Source: Gnetum montanum (Eukaryota > Streptophyta > Gnetopsida > Gnetales > Gnetaceae). From it: 29,300 nucleotides of DNA. The notes under the pieces were generated by a model that saw nothing but the letters and a program-made list of their open reading frames with translations, was not told the origin of the DNA and made no database searches. Location of the stretch: positions 409,704-439,003 of the forward strand of contig MNCI01023302.1 in assembly GCA_015680685.1 (NCBI GenBank), given 5' to 3'. How positions within the stretch are numbered: the stretch's first letter is position 1; the number at the start of each line of letters is the position of its first letter. This document shows positions 11,873-22,545 of the stretch, piece by piece. The translations under genes and the position numbers were made by a program.

Positions 11873-12152
11873 TCCTTGCATGGTGTGGTTCTCATTAGTA
11901 AAAAAAAAAAAGAAAGAAAAAAGAAAAAAAAGAAAAAATGATGAGAATTCAAAGCACACCCCTTGGACAAAATAAATTCTTGTGTCCTTGCATGGTGTGG
12001 TTCTCATTAAAAGAAAAAAGAAAGAAAGATGAGGATTCAAAGCATACCCCTTGGACAAAATAAATGCATGTGTCCTTGCATGATGTGGTTCCTATTTTGG
12101 TAAAAAAAAAACAAATGGAAATTCAAAGCACACCCCTTAGATAAAATAAATT
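11873..12152 (+). repeat. three tandem copies of an 80-112 bp unit in the A 3' region
   Basis: Units start TCCTTGCATG at 11873, 11985 and 12073. Each runs through TGTGGTTCTCATT, an A/G-rich tract of variable length, ATTCAAAGCACACCCCTT and ACAAAATAAAT. Element C has one equivalent copy at about 26065-26200 in reverse, so the unit was amplified in the A lineage. Length differences come mainly from the A-rich tract. Confidence 0.88.
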
Positions 12153-13338
12153 GGCAACAAGCATTGGTTATAGGACTAATCCCCTTTAACTAAGGCCCTT
12201 CCTCACTTCCTACTTTTTTTTCTAATTTGGAATGGTGGTTGTTTTGTGGGAGAACTCTCAGGGGATGGATTAGTCTTAAAATGTCGATGCGAAGTCACTG
12301 AATGTGGCTGGTTTTGGTTTGGACTGAGGATGGATTCTATTAAGTCATTTAACCAAAAAATCCACAAGGGACTTCATGTGACTATAATTTGAAACTCCAT
12401 TCCACTCTCTCTCTCTCATCCATCTATGTTTTTAATGTCTCATCTCACTACTGATTTCATGTTTTGGTTCAATGTCCTAGTTTGATGTGTCGAAATTCTT
12501 AGTTAGTTTCTTCTGGGTTTTTTTGTACTTAACCTTCTATAACCATTAATCATCCATAGAGCCCACAAACTCTTTGGTTTGAAGTTATGCAAGGGCATAA
12601 AAGGCCTATGCCTGCTTTGGAAAGGATCCACTTACATATCTTTTGGTTGGGTTAGTTAAGTTCTTTACCCTTAAACACTCCTATAATCAAATCTTTTTAT
12701 TTATCCCATCAATGACATCCAATTGTATACATCTTCACAACATTTTTTAGTGAATTTTTCTTTTTATTATTTTGAATTCTTATACCCTCCAAGTATTTCC
12801 TTGTGGTAAAATTTTTAAAATTCATGCATCGCTTATCTTATCTATCCTATTTGTCAACCTTTTCACTAACATTACTAAAGAAACCAATCTACCACAATCA
12901 TAACTGAGCCAGGTGTAACCATTCATGAGACAGCGCATTTCATCACTATGTGTTACATATTGCATACTAATTCATGATTCTATTTTGATTGTAGTGGGAA
13001 GCATGGACTGGAAGTGAGACGATCTTTACCAAGGTTGATGTAGTAGTACCACATAATGAGGACCATTCGTGATCGCTGGATCTCTTCTCTCTCTTTCTCT
13101 CATTCTTCTACTGCTAGGAGGTGTTGGATGTCAATGTTATCTAGGGTGTTTGCTTCTCTTATCATGAATAACCAACATTGTAAAAATTGTAATTCCATAC
13201 ACTTGTGCACTCAGAGTCTGTATGTTTGTTTCATCTAAGTTAGTTTGTGTGAAAGTCAATATTCCATACCTACCCAATATGTTATATTGTAAGGAACTTG
13301 TTTCTCCTCTTCTACACTCAAGGACAAGTTTTTAGTTA

Positions 13339-13350
13339 ATCATGGGGGCA
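13339..13350 (+). other. polypurine tract of element A
   Basis: ATCATGGGGGCA lies directly before the 3' LTR start TGATGAA. The equivalent in C is GTCATGGGGGTA before TGATGAG. This is where plus-strand DNA synthesis would be primed. Confidence 0.75.
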
Positions 13351-14613
13351 TGATGAATTATAGTTTTCTTGTGGCTATGACATCGAGTACATGACGTTGG
13401 AGTTGCAACATCATGTATACAGCATTGGGGCTTAGCTTCGACATTAGGTGTCTGATGTTGGGGCATATATCCTAGCCTATAAATATTGGGCCTAGGCTCC
13501 AATTTTGATAGTCAATTTTTCATCTTTCTTGGTCAGAGTATTTCTTTTTCTTAGAGTTAGAATATTTTTTGAGTGCCTGCAGAAGAAGTCTAAGTGTGTA
13601 TGGTTTTTTATTCAAGCACTAACGTAATTGAGCACAATAGTGTGATAGGAATAAAATGAACTCTTTTGACAATCCTTGCAACACTAAGAATAGATTAATA
13701 TTTTCTTTAATGCATTTTACTTTCTTGCTCTTTATTTTAATGCATTTGAATTAAGCAATTTATTTCTAGTTATTAATGAACATAGGTACAATCACTTCGA
13801 GCATTCATATAGTACTTGGTAACCCAACAATGCTTAATGTGATGTCCAAAAATTTTTATGGCTAGAACACTGAGAGGTCATCGGGTGTATAGCCTAACCC
13901 TGAATCTATGCAAGGGTTGTGCTAGAGAAAACAAAAATAGGATGCCCTGAACAATCTTGTTGATTAGACAGGGACTTACATGGTGTTAAAATGACCATGT
14001 GAGAGAAGAGTTTATACTATGTTACGTTCGGGCATCGGGTCTGGCTAAGTTAGAGTGTAGCAGGGTGTCCCAGCCTAAGAATAGTGACGTGAACATGCAA
14101 ATATGTATGAAAAAGTGAGAAAATACAAGTGTTATTGTAAATGCCAAAGAGAAATGCTTGAGAAATGCAATAGAGTTTGAGAACAGTAGTGCACCGCCCC
14201 AAAAGAGGGAGCATAGCTAATTCACAAAGGATCTCAAAAGATACATAGTGTATAATAGGTGTAGTGGGAGCACAGTCACAACCTCGGTGGTGTTAGGCTA
14301 TGAAGTCTGATACTTACTGTGTTGAATTGTGCCTATTGGGGTTGGTAGCCACGGTGTACCATGTGATGTTCTACAGGGTTGCAATGGGGATGTAGTGTAC
14401 CATGTGATGTAGTTGTGCCTCTTTGTCGATGTAGTGTGCTCTAGGTCTCGTTTGCCCATGAAGCTAAGTGCCAAGATGCCAAAGTGTCAAAATGCCAAAT
14501 GGAAGTGCCAACTACCTTATTGGTGAAAAATGAATGCCAACCCTCTTCTCTCCTTTCTTCCTCTTTTCCCCTCCTCTTTTTGCCTATTTTCTTGAGACAT
14601 TAGGGTGTGGGGG

Positions 14614-14621
14614 TATTTATA
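14614..14621 (-). promoter_or_regulatory. TATA box in the B 3' LTR
   Basis: On the minus strand it reads CCTATAAATACCCCC, conserved at 22066-22073 in the other LTR. It lies just downstream, in the minus sense, of the palindromic array. Confidence 0.72.
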
Positions 14622-14739
14622 GGGCTAGGGTTAGCCCAAAATGTGGATTAGGTGCCATGTGGCAGTGTGGTGGGTGGGACCATGCTCATCCCATGTTACG
14701 TGCAGGACATAGGATGCTGGCTGCAACGTTGGACAGGGT

Positions 14740-15050
14740 GCTACATTGTAGTAGACATGGTGCTATGCTACACAGTGTAATAGGGTGCTACACTGTAGTA
14801 GACATGGTGCTATGCTGCAGTAGATAGGGTGCTACGCTACAATAGACATAGTGCTACACTACGTAGCATGACAGTGTGCTATGCTGTAGTAGACATGGTG
14901 TTATGCTACATAGTGTAACAAGGTGCTACACTACGCAGTGTAATAGGGTATTACGCTGTAGTAGACATGGTACTATGCTACGTAGCATAACAAGGTGCTA
15001 TGCTATAGTAGACATAGTACTACGCTACGTAGCATAATAGGGTGCTATGC
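14740..15050. repeat. palindrome-rich tandem array in the B 3' LTR
   Basis: About seven copies of a 40-45 bp unit are present, built from GTAGTAGACATGGTGCTA, CGCTACGTAGCRTAAC and AGGGTGCTAC. GCTACGTAGC is a 10-bp palindrome with an ACGT core. Copies are degraded mostly by C/T and G/A changes. The same array in the other LTR (22190-22545) has about eight units. Confidence 0.88.
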
Positions 15051-15219
15051 GAATCTACAAAAAGTGCCAGCATTCTAACACTGAGAAAAATTTTGAAAAT
15101 TTGGTAGTTGGAGCTGACTACACTCAACACTTGGAAAAATATGGGCATAGTGCCATTGTTTTGACACTTAGCCATATTTGTAGTCATGATGCTGAGACCT
15201 AAAATTTTGTGGTGTTTGA

Positions 15220-15235
15220 ATGGTCCCTCTTTGTT
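15220..15235 (-). other. candidate polypurine tract of element B
   Basis: On the minus strand CAAAGAGGGACCAT directly precedes the LTR. It is a modest purine run and is supported mainly by position. Confidence 0.5.
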
Positions 15236-15835
15236 GATGTCTGGATGAGTGACCTGAGAGACGTCGACAAAGAATTACAAAACACCACAACAAAGGTGCC
15301 ACCAACATCACTCGTCGGTACAAGATCAGATGTTGTTTTACCATGCTCAAGAGTGCTATGGGAATAAGGGTATGCTGAGGGAAAAGAGGTATATTCAATG
15401 ATAGGGAGATGAAATTTAAATGGTGGAAATGAAATGCGAATAGTGGATCATGATGTAAGATGAAAATTTAGCTAGTTGACAGTGACCATGGCATGAAGTG
15501 GTTTGCCGCTGAAATGCTAAGCTCTCATTGGACTGCTTATTAGAGCATCAAAGTCAATATAAGGCTTGGCCAATTGCAAAGTTGCAGCATTGTTAATTTG
15601 CTTAGGGATGTGCTTTTTCCCATTCTTTTTTTTTGCAAAGTTATGAGGCGAACCTTCTTTGGGTTCAGCTTACTACTGAATGTTAGCTGCAAGTTGGCCA
15701 TCAAGAAGATGGGCTTTGTTTTGATGCATCCAAGTCGCAATTGTAGGATAGATGTTTCTTCCTAGGGATGATTTGTGTTACATATGCTTAGGCTTTGACC
15801 ATGAAATAGAGGCTCCCCATAGGACGACTTGTGTT

Positions 15836-15864
15836 ACATCAACTATAGGTTCTATAGTTGATGT
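15836..15864. repeat. perfect 13-bp hairpin
   Basis: ACATCAACTATAG, a GTT loop and CTATAGTTGATGT form a perfect inverted repeat. There is no T-run of terminator type and no recognised function. Confidence 0.8.
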
Positions 15865-16389
15865 GAGGAGAATGCCATATGCATCATAGTATGTATGCAT
15901 TCAAGGAGTGTGTAATCATGAGTATGTGGGAGATGAGAGGATATGGGATGATGGAGTGGATGTGGATAGGCTGTAATAGGGATGAGGGGGATGTGCACTT
16001 TTGAGTGGGCTAACTAGTCCAATTATGCACATCAGAGTAATGTGGTGACTTGCTACTACAATGAGATGCATCTCTACACGACCACCCTTGAGGCTTCATG
16101 CTATAAACACAACTTCAAGAAGACAAGAAAACCACACAACATGAAATGCAAGTGTAAATGTAAGATGTGAAGATGCTGCAGGTTCTAGATGCAAAGATGC
16201 TACAAATGTGTCAAATGCTATGCCAGTTGCAAGTGCTCAGGAATTTGGTGAAAGTGCCAAGGTGATGATGTTGTGAGTCCTATAAAGGCCATACTAATGG
16301 CAAGTGCTCCAAAAGATCACCAGAATGGTGGGAGGTGATGATGCTGTGAGGGATCCCAAAGGGTTTGACCAAGGGCAAGTGTTCAAATC

Positions 16390-16935
16390 AGATCTGAAAC
16401 ATGCCAGTTTAAAGTCCTGGCAGACTGTGAACATAGTTTAAGGTCTTGGTAGACCATGATGTGCTAGTTTATAGTCCTAGAAAATTGCTGGATGCTAGTT
16501 TAACATTGTAGCAAACAATGGACATTGTGCTAGTTTAACGTCATGACCCAAGGATGAGCTATTGTGCCAGTTTAACATCATGACCCACAAGGACGAGTCA
16601 TTGTGTTAGTTTAACATCATGATCCAAGGATGAGCTATTGTGCTAGTTTAACGTCATGACCCAAGGACGATCTGTTATGCTAGTTTATAGTCATGGTAGA
16701 CTGGTGCTTACCTTGCTTGTATAAGGTGCGATGCTACATGGGTAGTCATGTTGTGTGCCTACAAGATCCTACAAAAATCAACTAGAAAGAAAACAACATC
16801 AAGCAACACTTGTCATAAACAAGGTTAAAATGTATGAATGAAAGAAAAGCAATGCAAAAAGTGATAGTTTTAGGTCGTTATAGGCCACAGGCTAGTTTAA
16901 GGCCTTTTTTGGGACATGATCTAATTTAAGGCCTT
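16390..16935. repeat. degenerate repeats of a TAGTTTAACGTCATG motif
   Basis: About twelve copies of C(C/T)AGTTTAACGTCATGACC-like words are spaced 30-40 bp apart between 16403 and 16935. The clearest are at about 16530, 16567, 16605 and 16642, followed by CAAGGAYGAGCTATTGTG. The same motif also occurs inside the gag frame of B at about 18413, 19850, 19878 and 19908. Confidence 0.8.
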
Positions 16936-17043
16936 TTTGGGCCATGTTTTGTTTTTGTTTTTTTTCTTATGCAATGCATAAGCTAAGTAGATGGATGTGT
17001 AAACAAAGTAGAAATGCATAAACAAAGCAAAGTAGTGTGTAAA

Positions 17044-20000
17044 CTAGGTAAGTAGGTCAAATGTAAATGCATGAACAAATGCAACCCAAGAAAAAACCAA
17101 AAATGCATGGCCAATGGAGGTAAGGGGTGAGCTGGTGCTTAACGTGTTTTTTGCCAAGGAAAAGTCTTGATCACATAGTTGCTTCCTAATTAGGTGTGGA
17201 TTAGGGGGTGTGCAAGGCTTAGGATCCTCTGGGAGGTTGTTGGCTTCAACCACTTGTTTGGGTATGTTAACCTTAGGCATTGTGTTGGTTGCTATAGGTG
17301 TACCACCAAGAAACTCTTCTTCTGAAACTTGTGCAAGGTCTATGTCATGGATAGTCAAAGAGAAAGAATTATCACCATGGATGATAACTTGACCAACTTC
17401 GTATGGAAGGTGGATTTCTTGGTGGATGGGAGAGGAGATGGCCCTTAGTTGGGCTAGCCAAGGCTTACCTAGAATCATGTTGAAACCTGACATCTCCTCT
17501 ATGATAGTGAAATCTACACTAGTGGGGAATTTCTCTCTTGCGACAAAGGCTAACTTGATTGAAAGATTTTAGACACATGGTTTTGGTTGGCCTGATTTCA
17601 TCTTCCAGGCCTAGCTTATTGATGACGAACTACAAGACTATGTTTGTTGCTGCACCATTATCAACATGCACTTTGCGGATGGTGCACTGCCCAACACATA
17701 TGCTAATGGATAGTGGAGCTGTAGTGACCTCCCCTCATTAGGGGTTGACTTTGACTAAATCATCCCAAAAGGCTAGTGTTTTTGAACCCAATTCTTGTGG
17801 TGTAGGGGGCAACATTGTTGCACGAATGGATGCCTCATTTACAGGGATGTCCTTCGTAACAAGAATGGATGCCAAGATTCGAGCCAATGCTTGGCAGTGA
17901 GTAGATGAGGTCATGACTAGGACATACAAGCTCAACATTGTGTTCTTTTGCTTGAGCATTTTTTTTACCTAGGTTAGTGTAGCTATGAAGTCCTTGTCAT
18001 TGGCTATTGTGTTGGCCTTGACTTCCTCCATGTGGCTTGAGAGATAGATCTCTCAGGGAGGGGACTTGGGCTTGGTTTGCTTGGCCTACTTGGGGGTAGG
18101 GGCCCCAGTGTTTGGTTGTTGTTTTTTGATTGTGGCCTTTTCTTTGGCCATGGAGGTGGTGAGGTGCTCATTTGTCTTCTTGTGTTGCCATTTGGTAGGC
18201 ATACCCAAGTTGCTAGTAAGGTCAACCCTTGAAGGAGGAGGGATCGAGATGTTGCCCATTGTTGGGCTTTAGGTAGGTGAGGGGCCATCACATTGTGGCA
18301 CCCTTATGATAAAAGGTCACTTAGGAGTTGTTTTAGTAGTTGTTGTGTGACCAACTCATTGTGGCACCTTGTTAATGAAAGGTTGCTTAGTGGTTGTTGT
18401 TGCTACGTCATGCCAGTTTAATGTCATAGTGGACGATTGGTTTGGGACCTTGACCACAAAGGATGTTGTGGATGCCAAAGGTGGAACTTTGATAAAAAAG
18501 GAGACATCTCACTTTTGGAGGCTAAGGGGACCTTTGCCTTGTTAGGAGGCACATGGATCACAAAATGTTGTTGCACAGGTTTGGGCTTGCCACCTATGCT
18601 AATGGAATTTATGACATAGGAAGCATCGTCGATGTTGGATTGACTCACTGTGTTGATTACTAGTTGGCCCCATTCTATCATTCTCTGTAGGTCGTCCTGC
18701 AAAGCACGATAGTTGTCTATACTATGACTAGCTAATTGGTGGTAATGATAGTATTAGTCCAATTTAAAATGTTGTGGGACTGAGGGCTCATTTGGTACTG
18801 CTAATGTGGGGTTCCTTAGTAGTTCACAGTACCTATCATGTTTTTGATGGGTAATGACTAATACATGTTTGTGTTGGATTTGCCTGGCTTTCAAGAGTTG
18901 CTTCAATAGTTCAAAGGGTTCCATTGGTAGTGGTATATACTTTAAGTGGTTCTTGCACTGAAAGTTGGGCCTTGGGGTGGCCCCTACTGATGTAGGCGAG
19001 TTGGCACTAGAGTTGGTAGTTTTGTTAGCTGGGGCTTTGGGATACTTAGCTATTGGGCCCTAGTTGGTTATTTTTGTGCTTGCGGCCACTATTGTCACTA
19101 TTGTGTTTTGCATGCAAGCATGTTGGTTTCTGTAGGCCACATAGGCTAGGTCCTTGCTAGCTTGTACTGCTTCCTCTATGCATTTTGTTTGGGAAAAGGC
19201 TTGGCTAAGAGATTTTGGGGCTAGATAATATAGTCTACACCTTTGAAGATGGCCAATAGATGTGTCTCTATTAAGGGTTCATGCATTTCACTTAATGCAA
19301 CATTCCAACATTGGAGGAATTTTGGCATAGGTTCTAGAGGCCCCTGCTTAACCTACATGAGCTGGTCAAGGGTTGCTTCAGGCTTTAGGTTGTACCTGAA
19401 GCATGCCAAAAATTGGCTTATGAGATCCTCCAAAGAGGAGATCGAGGCCTTGGGTAGCATGCGATACTAGTCCAAGGTCTTTCTAGTGAGTGACATGGGA
19501 AACACATGCATGATGGCATGTGGCCAAGCTTGAAGGAGTAGGCACTCAGATTGAAATGTGACCAAGTGTGCATTGGGGTCCCCTTAACCATTGTACTTGG
19601 TGAATTGTGGTAGTCGAACCCCAATTGGGAGAGTTAGAGGTGGTACCGTAGGACTTATGGGGTCATCTCGGTAGAAGTCCACCACCTTTATGGTGTCAGA
19701 GGTAGCCTTGAGTTAGTTGATCTCCTCCGTCAAGCTTTGGATTAGCTGGAATGCCTAATCCAAGCTTGGGGATGTGCCAGTCGATTACATTGGTTGGGCT
19801 TGTGTTGGTTGCATAGCATAGGGTAGAATTGTTCGTTGTGGAGTTTGCTAGTTTATTGTCATAGAGGATGGTTGTTGCCAGTTTAACGTCATAGCAGAAA
19901 GTTGTTGCCAGTTTAGCATTGTAGTGGACAGTTGTTGTTGATGTGTTGGTTGAGGAATGGGTGCGGTAATTAAAGTAGGCCATACATGAGTGGGTTGGAC

Positions 20001-20564
20001 GGACACTGCAGATGCCAACGAAATAAGTAGGACGTAGGATGCCTGAGTTGTCTAGGGTTGGGAGGTGGCCCCTACATGAGCATAGTGTTGGGAAAATGCA
20101 TTAGTTGTTTGTGAGGAAGGCTAAATTGGCATGGTCACCATCTTAGAGAGGACGGATGGACCAAACCAAGGAGGGGCTATACTAGGGAGTGGTCATTGGA
20201 AGACGGTGTAGAGGGGACTCTCGTGCTCGGAGTGGGCCTTGAACTCAGCTTCTTTCTTCTGTGAATCTTCCTCGTAGGTTGTCCTTGCATCATGCTTGTT
20301 TGCATGGATGAGTTGGGATAACAATTGGTGATAGGACTTCATGAGTGGGATTATGTCAAATAAGGAGGGGTTGTACTCCCATCCGTTTCAATGGACTCGT
20401 TCATAGTCTTGTTTTGTCTTCAAATTAAGGTAATCCACTGGTAGTCCTGCTTGGATTTTGGCATAAACAAAATTGTATTGTTTGTGGTTTAGTGTGGCAC
20501 ACTTTGGCTAGATTTTAGTGTTAAATGTGTTAGAAACCAACGTAGAAGGTTTATTTGGATTCAT
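17044..20564 (-). pseudogene. gag-protease remnant of element B
   Basis: This would encode gag and an aspartic protease. On the minus strand an ATG at 20564-20562 opens MNPNKPSTLVSNTF. The frame then carries scattered stops. The gag core lies at about 19660-19290 and reads RLPQFTKYNG, GDPNAHLVTFQSECLLLQ, VFPMSLTRKTLD and LISQFLACFRYNLKPEATLD, typical of the retrotransposon gag fold. A linker follows (a 92-codon frame at 18424-18702). The protease active site near 17655 reads V-D-N-G-A-A-T-N, with Asn in place of the usual Ser or Thr after the Asp. The conserved ILGKPWL occurs at about 17475-17455. Coding similarity fades before the stop at 17044. Nothing downstream encodes RT. Confidence 0.82.
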
Positions 20565-21274
20565 ATTCACAAATTGGTTATGAGAGTTACTGTTTGCAGA
20601 AAATGGCTAACTCTGAAAAATGGTAGAAAAATGACTAAGTTTGTCAATAGTAGGAAAATGGCTAAGTATAAAAATGAAGAAAAAAATGGCTAAGTGTATC
20701 AATTTAGAAAAATGCTAAGTATGAAAATGAAGAAAAAATGCTAAGTATGAAAGCTGCTAAAAATGGCCAACTTTGATGCTACACTCGCTACATTGGAGCT
20801 TGCTACGCTGAGAGGGACTGTTATGCTACTTAGGGTTGCTACGCCACATAGGTCACAGACAACATGACAAAGTAGACATGGGGCGTAACATAGTAGATAG
20901 GTAGCGTAACATAGTAGATAGTTTGGGAATCGCTACGCTGACTGGGTCGCTACGCTACATAGGACACAAGTAGTGTAATGTAGTAGATAGGCAGTGTAAC
21001 ACAATAGATAGTTTGGGAACCACTATGTTGACAAGGTCGCTACGCTACATAGGACATAGGTAGTGTAATGTAGTAGACAAGCAACATAGCTCAGTAGATA
21101 TTTTAGGGCTTTCATCCTACAGGGTTCCAGAGGAATCGTTGTGGTGACCAATCTACACCACTCGGTGCATAGACAACCACAAGGGTGTCACGTCTACACT
21201 AGTAAGTTATTGTTGATGAGGTAGAGACAACATGCAAGATTACCCATGGCACACAAAAAGGACATAGAGATTAG
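20565..21274 (-). other. 5' leader of element B, repeat-rich
   Basis: No gene lies between the primer-binding site and the gag start. Two repeat zones are present. At 20600-20765 there are AT-rich copies of AAATGGCTAAGTATGAAAA. At 20775-21110 an approximately 87-bp unit containing CGCTACGCTACATAGGACA and GTAGTAGATAGG is repeated about three times. The second zone uses the same words (GCTACGCTAC, GTAGTAGACA) as the array in the LTRs of B. Confidence 0.75.
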
Positions 21275-21291
21275 CCCTCCTTCTAGTGCCA
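21275..21291 (-). other. primer-binding site of element B
   Basis: On the minus strand, five bases after the inner end of the 5' LTR, the sequence reads TGGCACTAGAAGGAGGG. It starts with TGG as expected for a tRNA CCA end. I could not assign the tRNA with confidence. Confidence 0.6.
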
Positions 21292-22065
21292 AAAACTATG
21301 ACGTCCAAAAATGTTGATGGCTAGAACATTGAGAGGTCATCAGGCGTATAGCCTAACCCTGAATTTGTGTGAGGGCTATGTTGGAGAAAACATAAACAAG
21401 GTGCCCTAAACGATCTTGTTGATTAGATAGGGACTTCTGTGGTATTAAAATGACCATGTGTGAGAAGAGTTTATACTATGTTACGTGCAGGCATCGGGTC
21501 CAGCTAAGCTAGAGTGTAGTAGGGTGTCCCGGCCTAAGAATAGTGATGTGAACATGTAAATATGTATGAAAAAGAGAAAATACAAGTGTTATGGTAAATT
21601 TCAAAGAGAAATGCTTGAGAAATGCAATAGAGTTTGAGAACAATAGTGCACCGCCCAAAAAGAGGGAGTGTAGCTAATTCACAAAGGATCTCAAAAGATA
21701 CATAATGTAGAATAGGTGCAGTGGGAGCATAGTCACAGCCTTGATGGTGTCAGACTATGAAGTTTGGTGCTCACTATGTTGAACTGTGCCTATCAGGGTT
21801 GGTAGCCACGATGTACCATGTGATGTTCTATAGGGTTGCAATGGGGATGCAGTGTACTATGCGATGTAGTTGTGCCTCTTTGCCAATGTAGTGTGGTCTG
21901 GGTCTCATTCGCCCATGGAGCTAAGTGCCAAGATGCTAAAGTGCCAAAATGCCAAATGGAAGTGCCAACTGCCTTACTGGTGAGAAATGAATGCCAACTC
22001 TGTTATCTCCTTTCTTCCTTCCCCTCCTCTTTTTACCTCTTTTTTGAAACATTAGGGTGTGGGGG

Positions 22066-22073
22066 TATTTATA
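22066..22073 (-). promoter_or_regulatory. TATA box in the B 5' LTR
   Basis: TATAAATA on the minus strand lies in the same CCTATAAATACCCCC context as 14614-14621. This LTR would drive transcription of gag. Confidence 0.73.
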
Positions 22074-22189
22074 GGGCTAGGGTTAGCCCAAAATGTAGAT
22101 CAGGTGCCATGTGGTAGTGCGATGGGTGGAACCACGCTCATCCCATGTTACGTGCAGGACACAGGATGCTGGCTGCAACACTGGATTGG

Positions 22190-22545
22190 GTGCTACGTTG
22201 TAGTAGACATGGTGCTGCGCTACACTACAGTAGACATGGTGCTACGCTACACAGCGTGACAGGGTGCTACATTGTAGTAGACATGGTGCTATGCTACGTA
22301 GTGTGATAGGGTGCTATGTTGTAGTAGACATGGTGCTATGCTACATCGTAACAGAGTGCTACACTATAGTAGACATGGTGCTACGCTAGGCAACATAATA
22401 GGGTGCTACATTGTAGTAGACATGGTGCAACACTATGCAGCGTAATAGGGTGTTACGTTGCAGTAGACATGATGCTACGCTACACAGCGTAATAGGGTGT
22501 GATGCTACAATAGACATGGTACTATGCTACATAGCATAATAGGGT
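22190..22545. repeat. palindrome-rich tandem array in the B 5' LTR
   Basis: About eight copies of the 40-45 bp unit described for 14740-15050 are present, including GTAGTAGACATGGTGCTACG and CTACACAGCGTAATAGGGTG. The copy number and the order of variants differ from the other LTR. It lies immediately upstream, in the minus sense, of the TATA box. Confidence 0.88.

Larger units (their letters stand above)
11279..13350 (+). other. 3' non-coding region of element A
   Basis: About 2.1 kb without a gene. It opens with a T-rich tract containing repeated TTTTGTTTTACA-like words (11281-11475), continues with a tandem repeat (11873-12152), and is partly homologous to 24796-26811 of element C read in reverse; for example AAAGCACACCCCTTAGATAA matches the C region near 26070. 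It ends at the polypurine tract. The open frames here (for example 13056-13238 plus and 11834-12058 minus) have no recognisable content. Confidence 0.7.
13838..15219 (-). repeat. left (3') LTR of element B
   Basis: It aligns with 21297-22721. It begins TGTGATGTCC and ends GGTGTTTGA, where the right LTR has GGTGTTTCA, so this inner terminus carries a C-to-G change. In the minus sense U3 is on the right: repeat array (14740-15050), then TATA box (14614-14621), then R-U5. The first 540 bp differ from the right LTR at about 63 positions by hand count. Confidence 0.92.
15236..17043 (-). other. 3' non-coding region of element B, where pol would be expected
   Basis: There is no RT, RNase H or integrase motif on either strand and no long frame. 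The region contains a perfect hairpin (15836-15864), a run of TAGTTTAACGTCATG repeats (16390-16935) and a T-rich patch near 16945-16970. Two sentences of near-identical DNA around TTGTGTTACAT (15770-15785 and 15828-15840) form a short direct repeat. Confidence 0.6.

Noticed and set aside
22070-22095. TAGGGTTAG-like plant telomere word in the B LTRs
   Set aside because: A single occurrence per LTR just beside the TATA box, not a TTTAGGG tandem array.
22190-22545. Regular repeats resembling a CRISPR array (also 14740-15050 and 24109-24370)
   Set aside because: Units are degenerate and contiguous without unique spacers, they lie in plant LTRs, and there are no cas genes.
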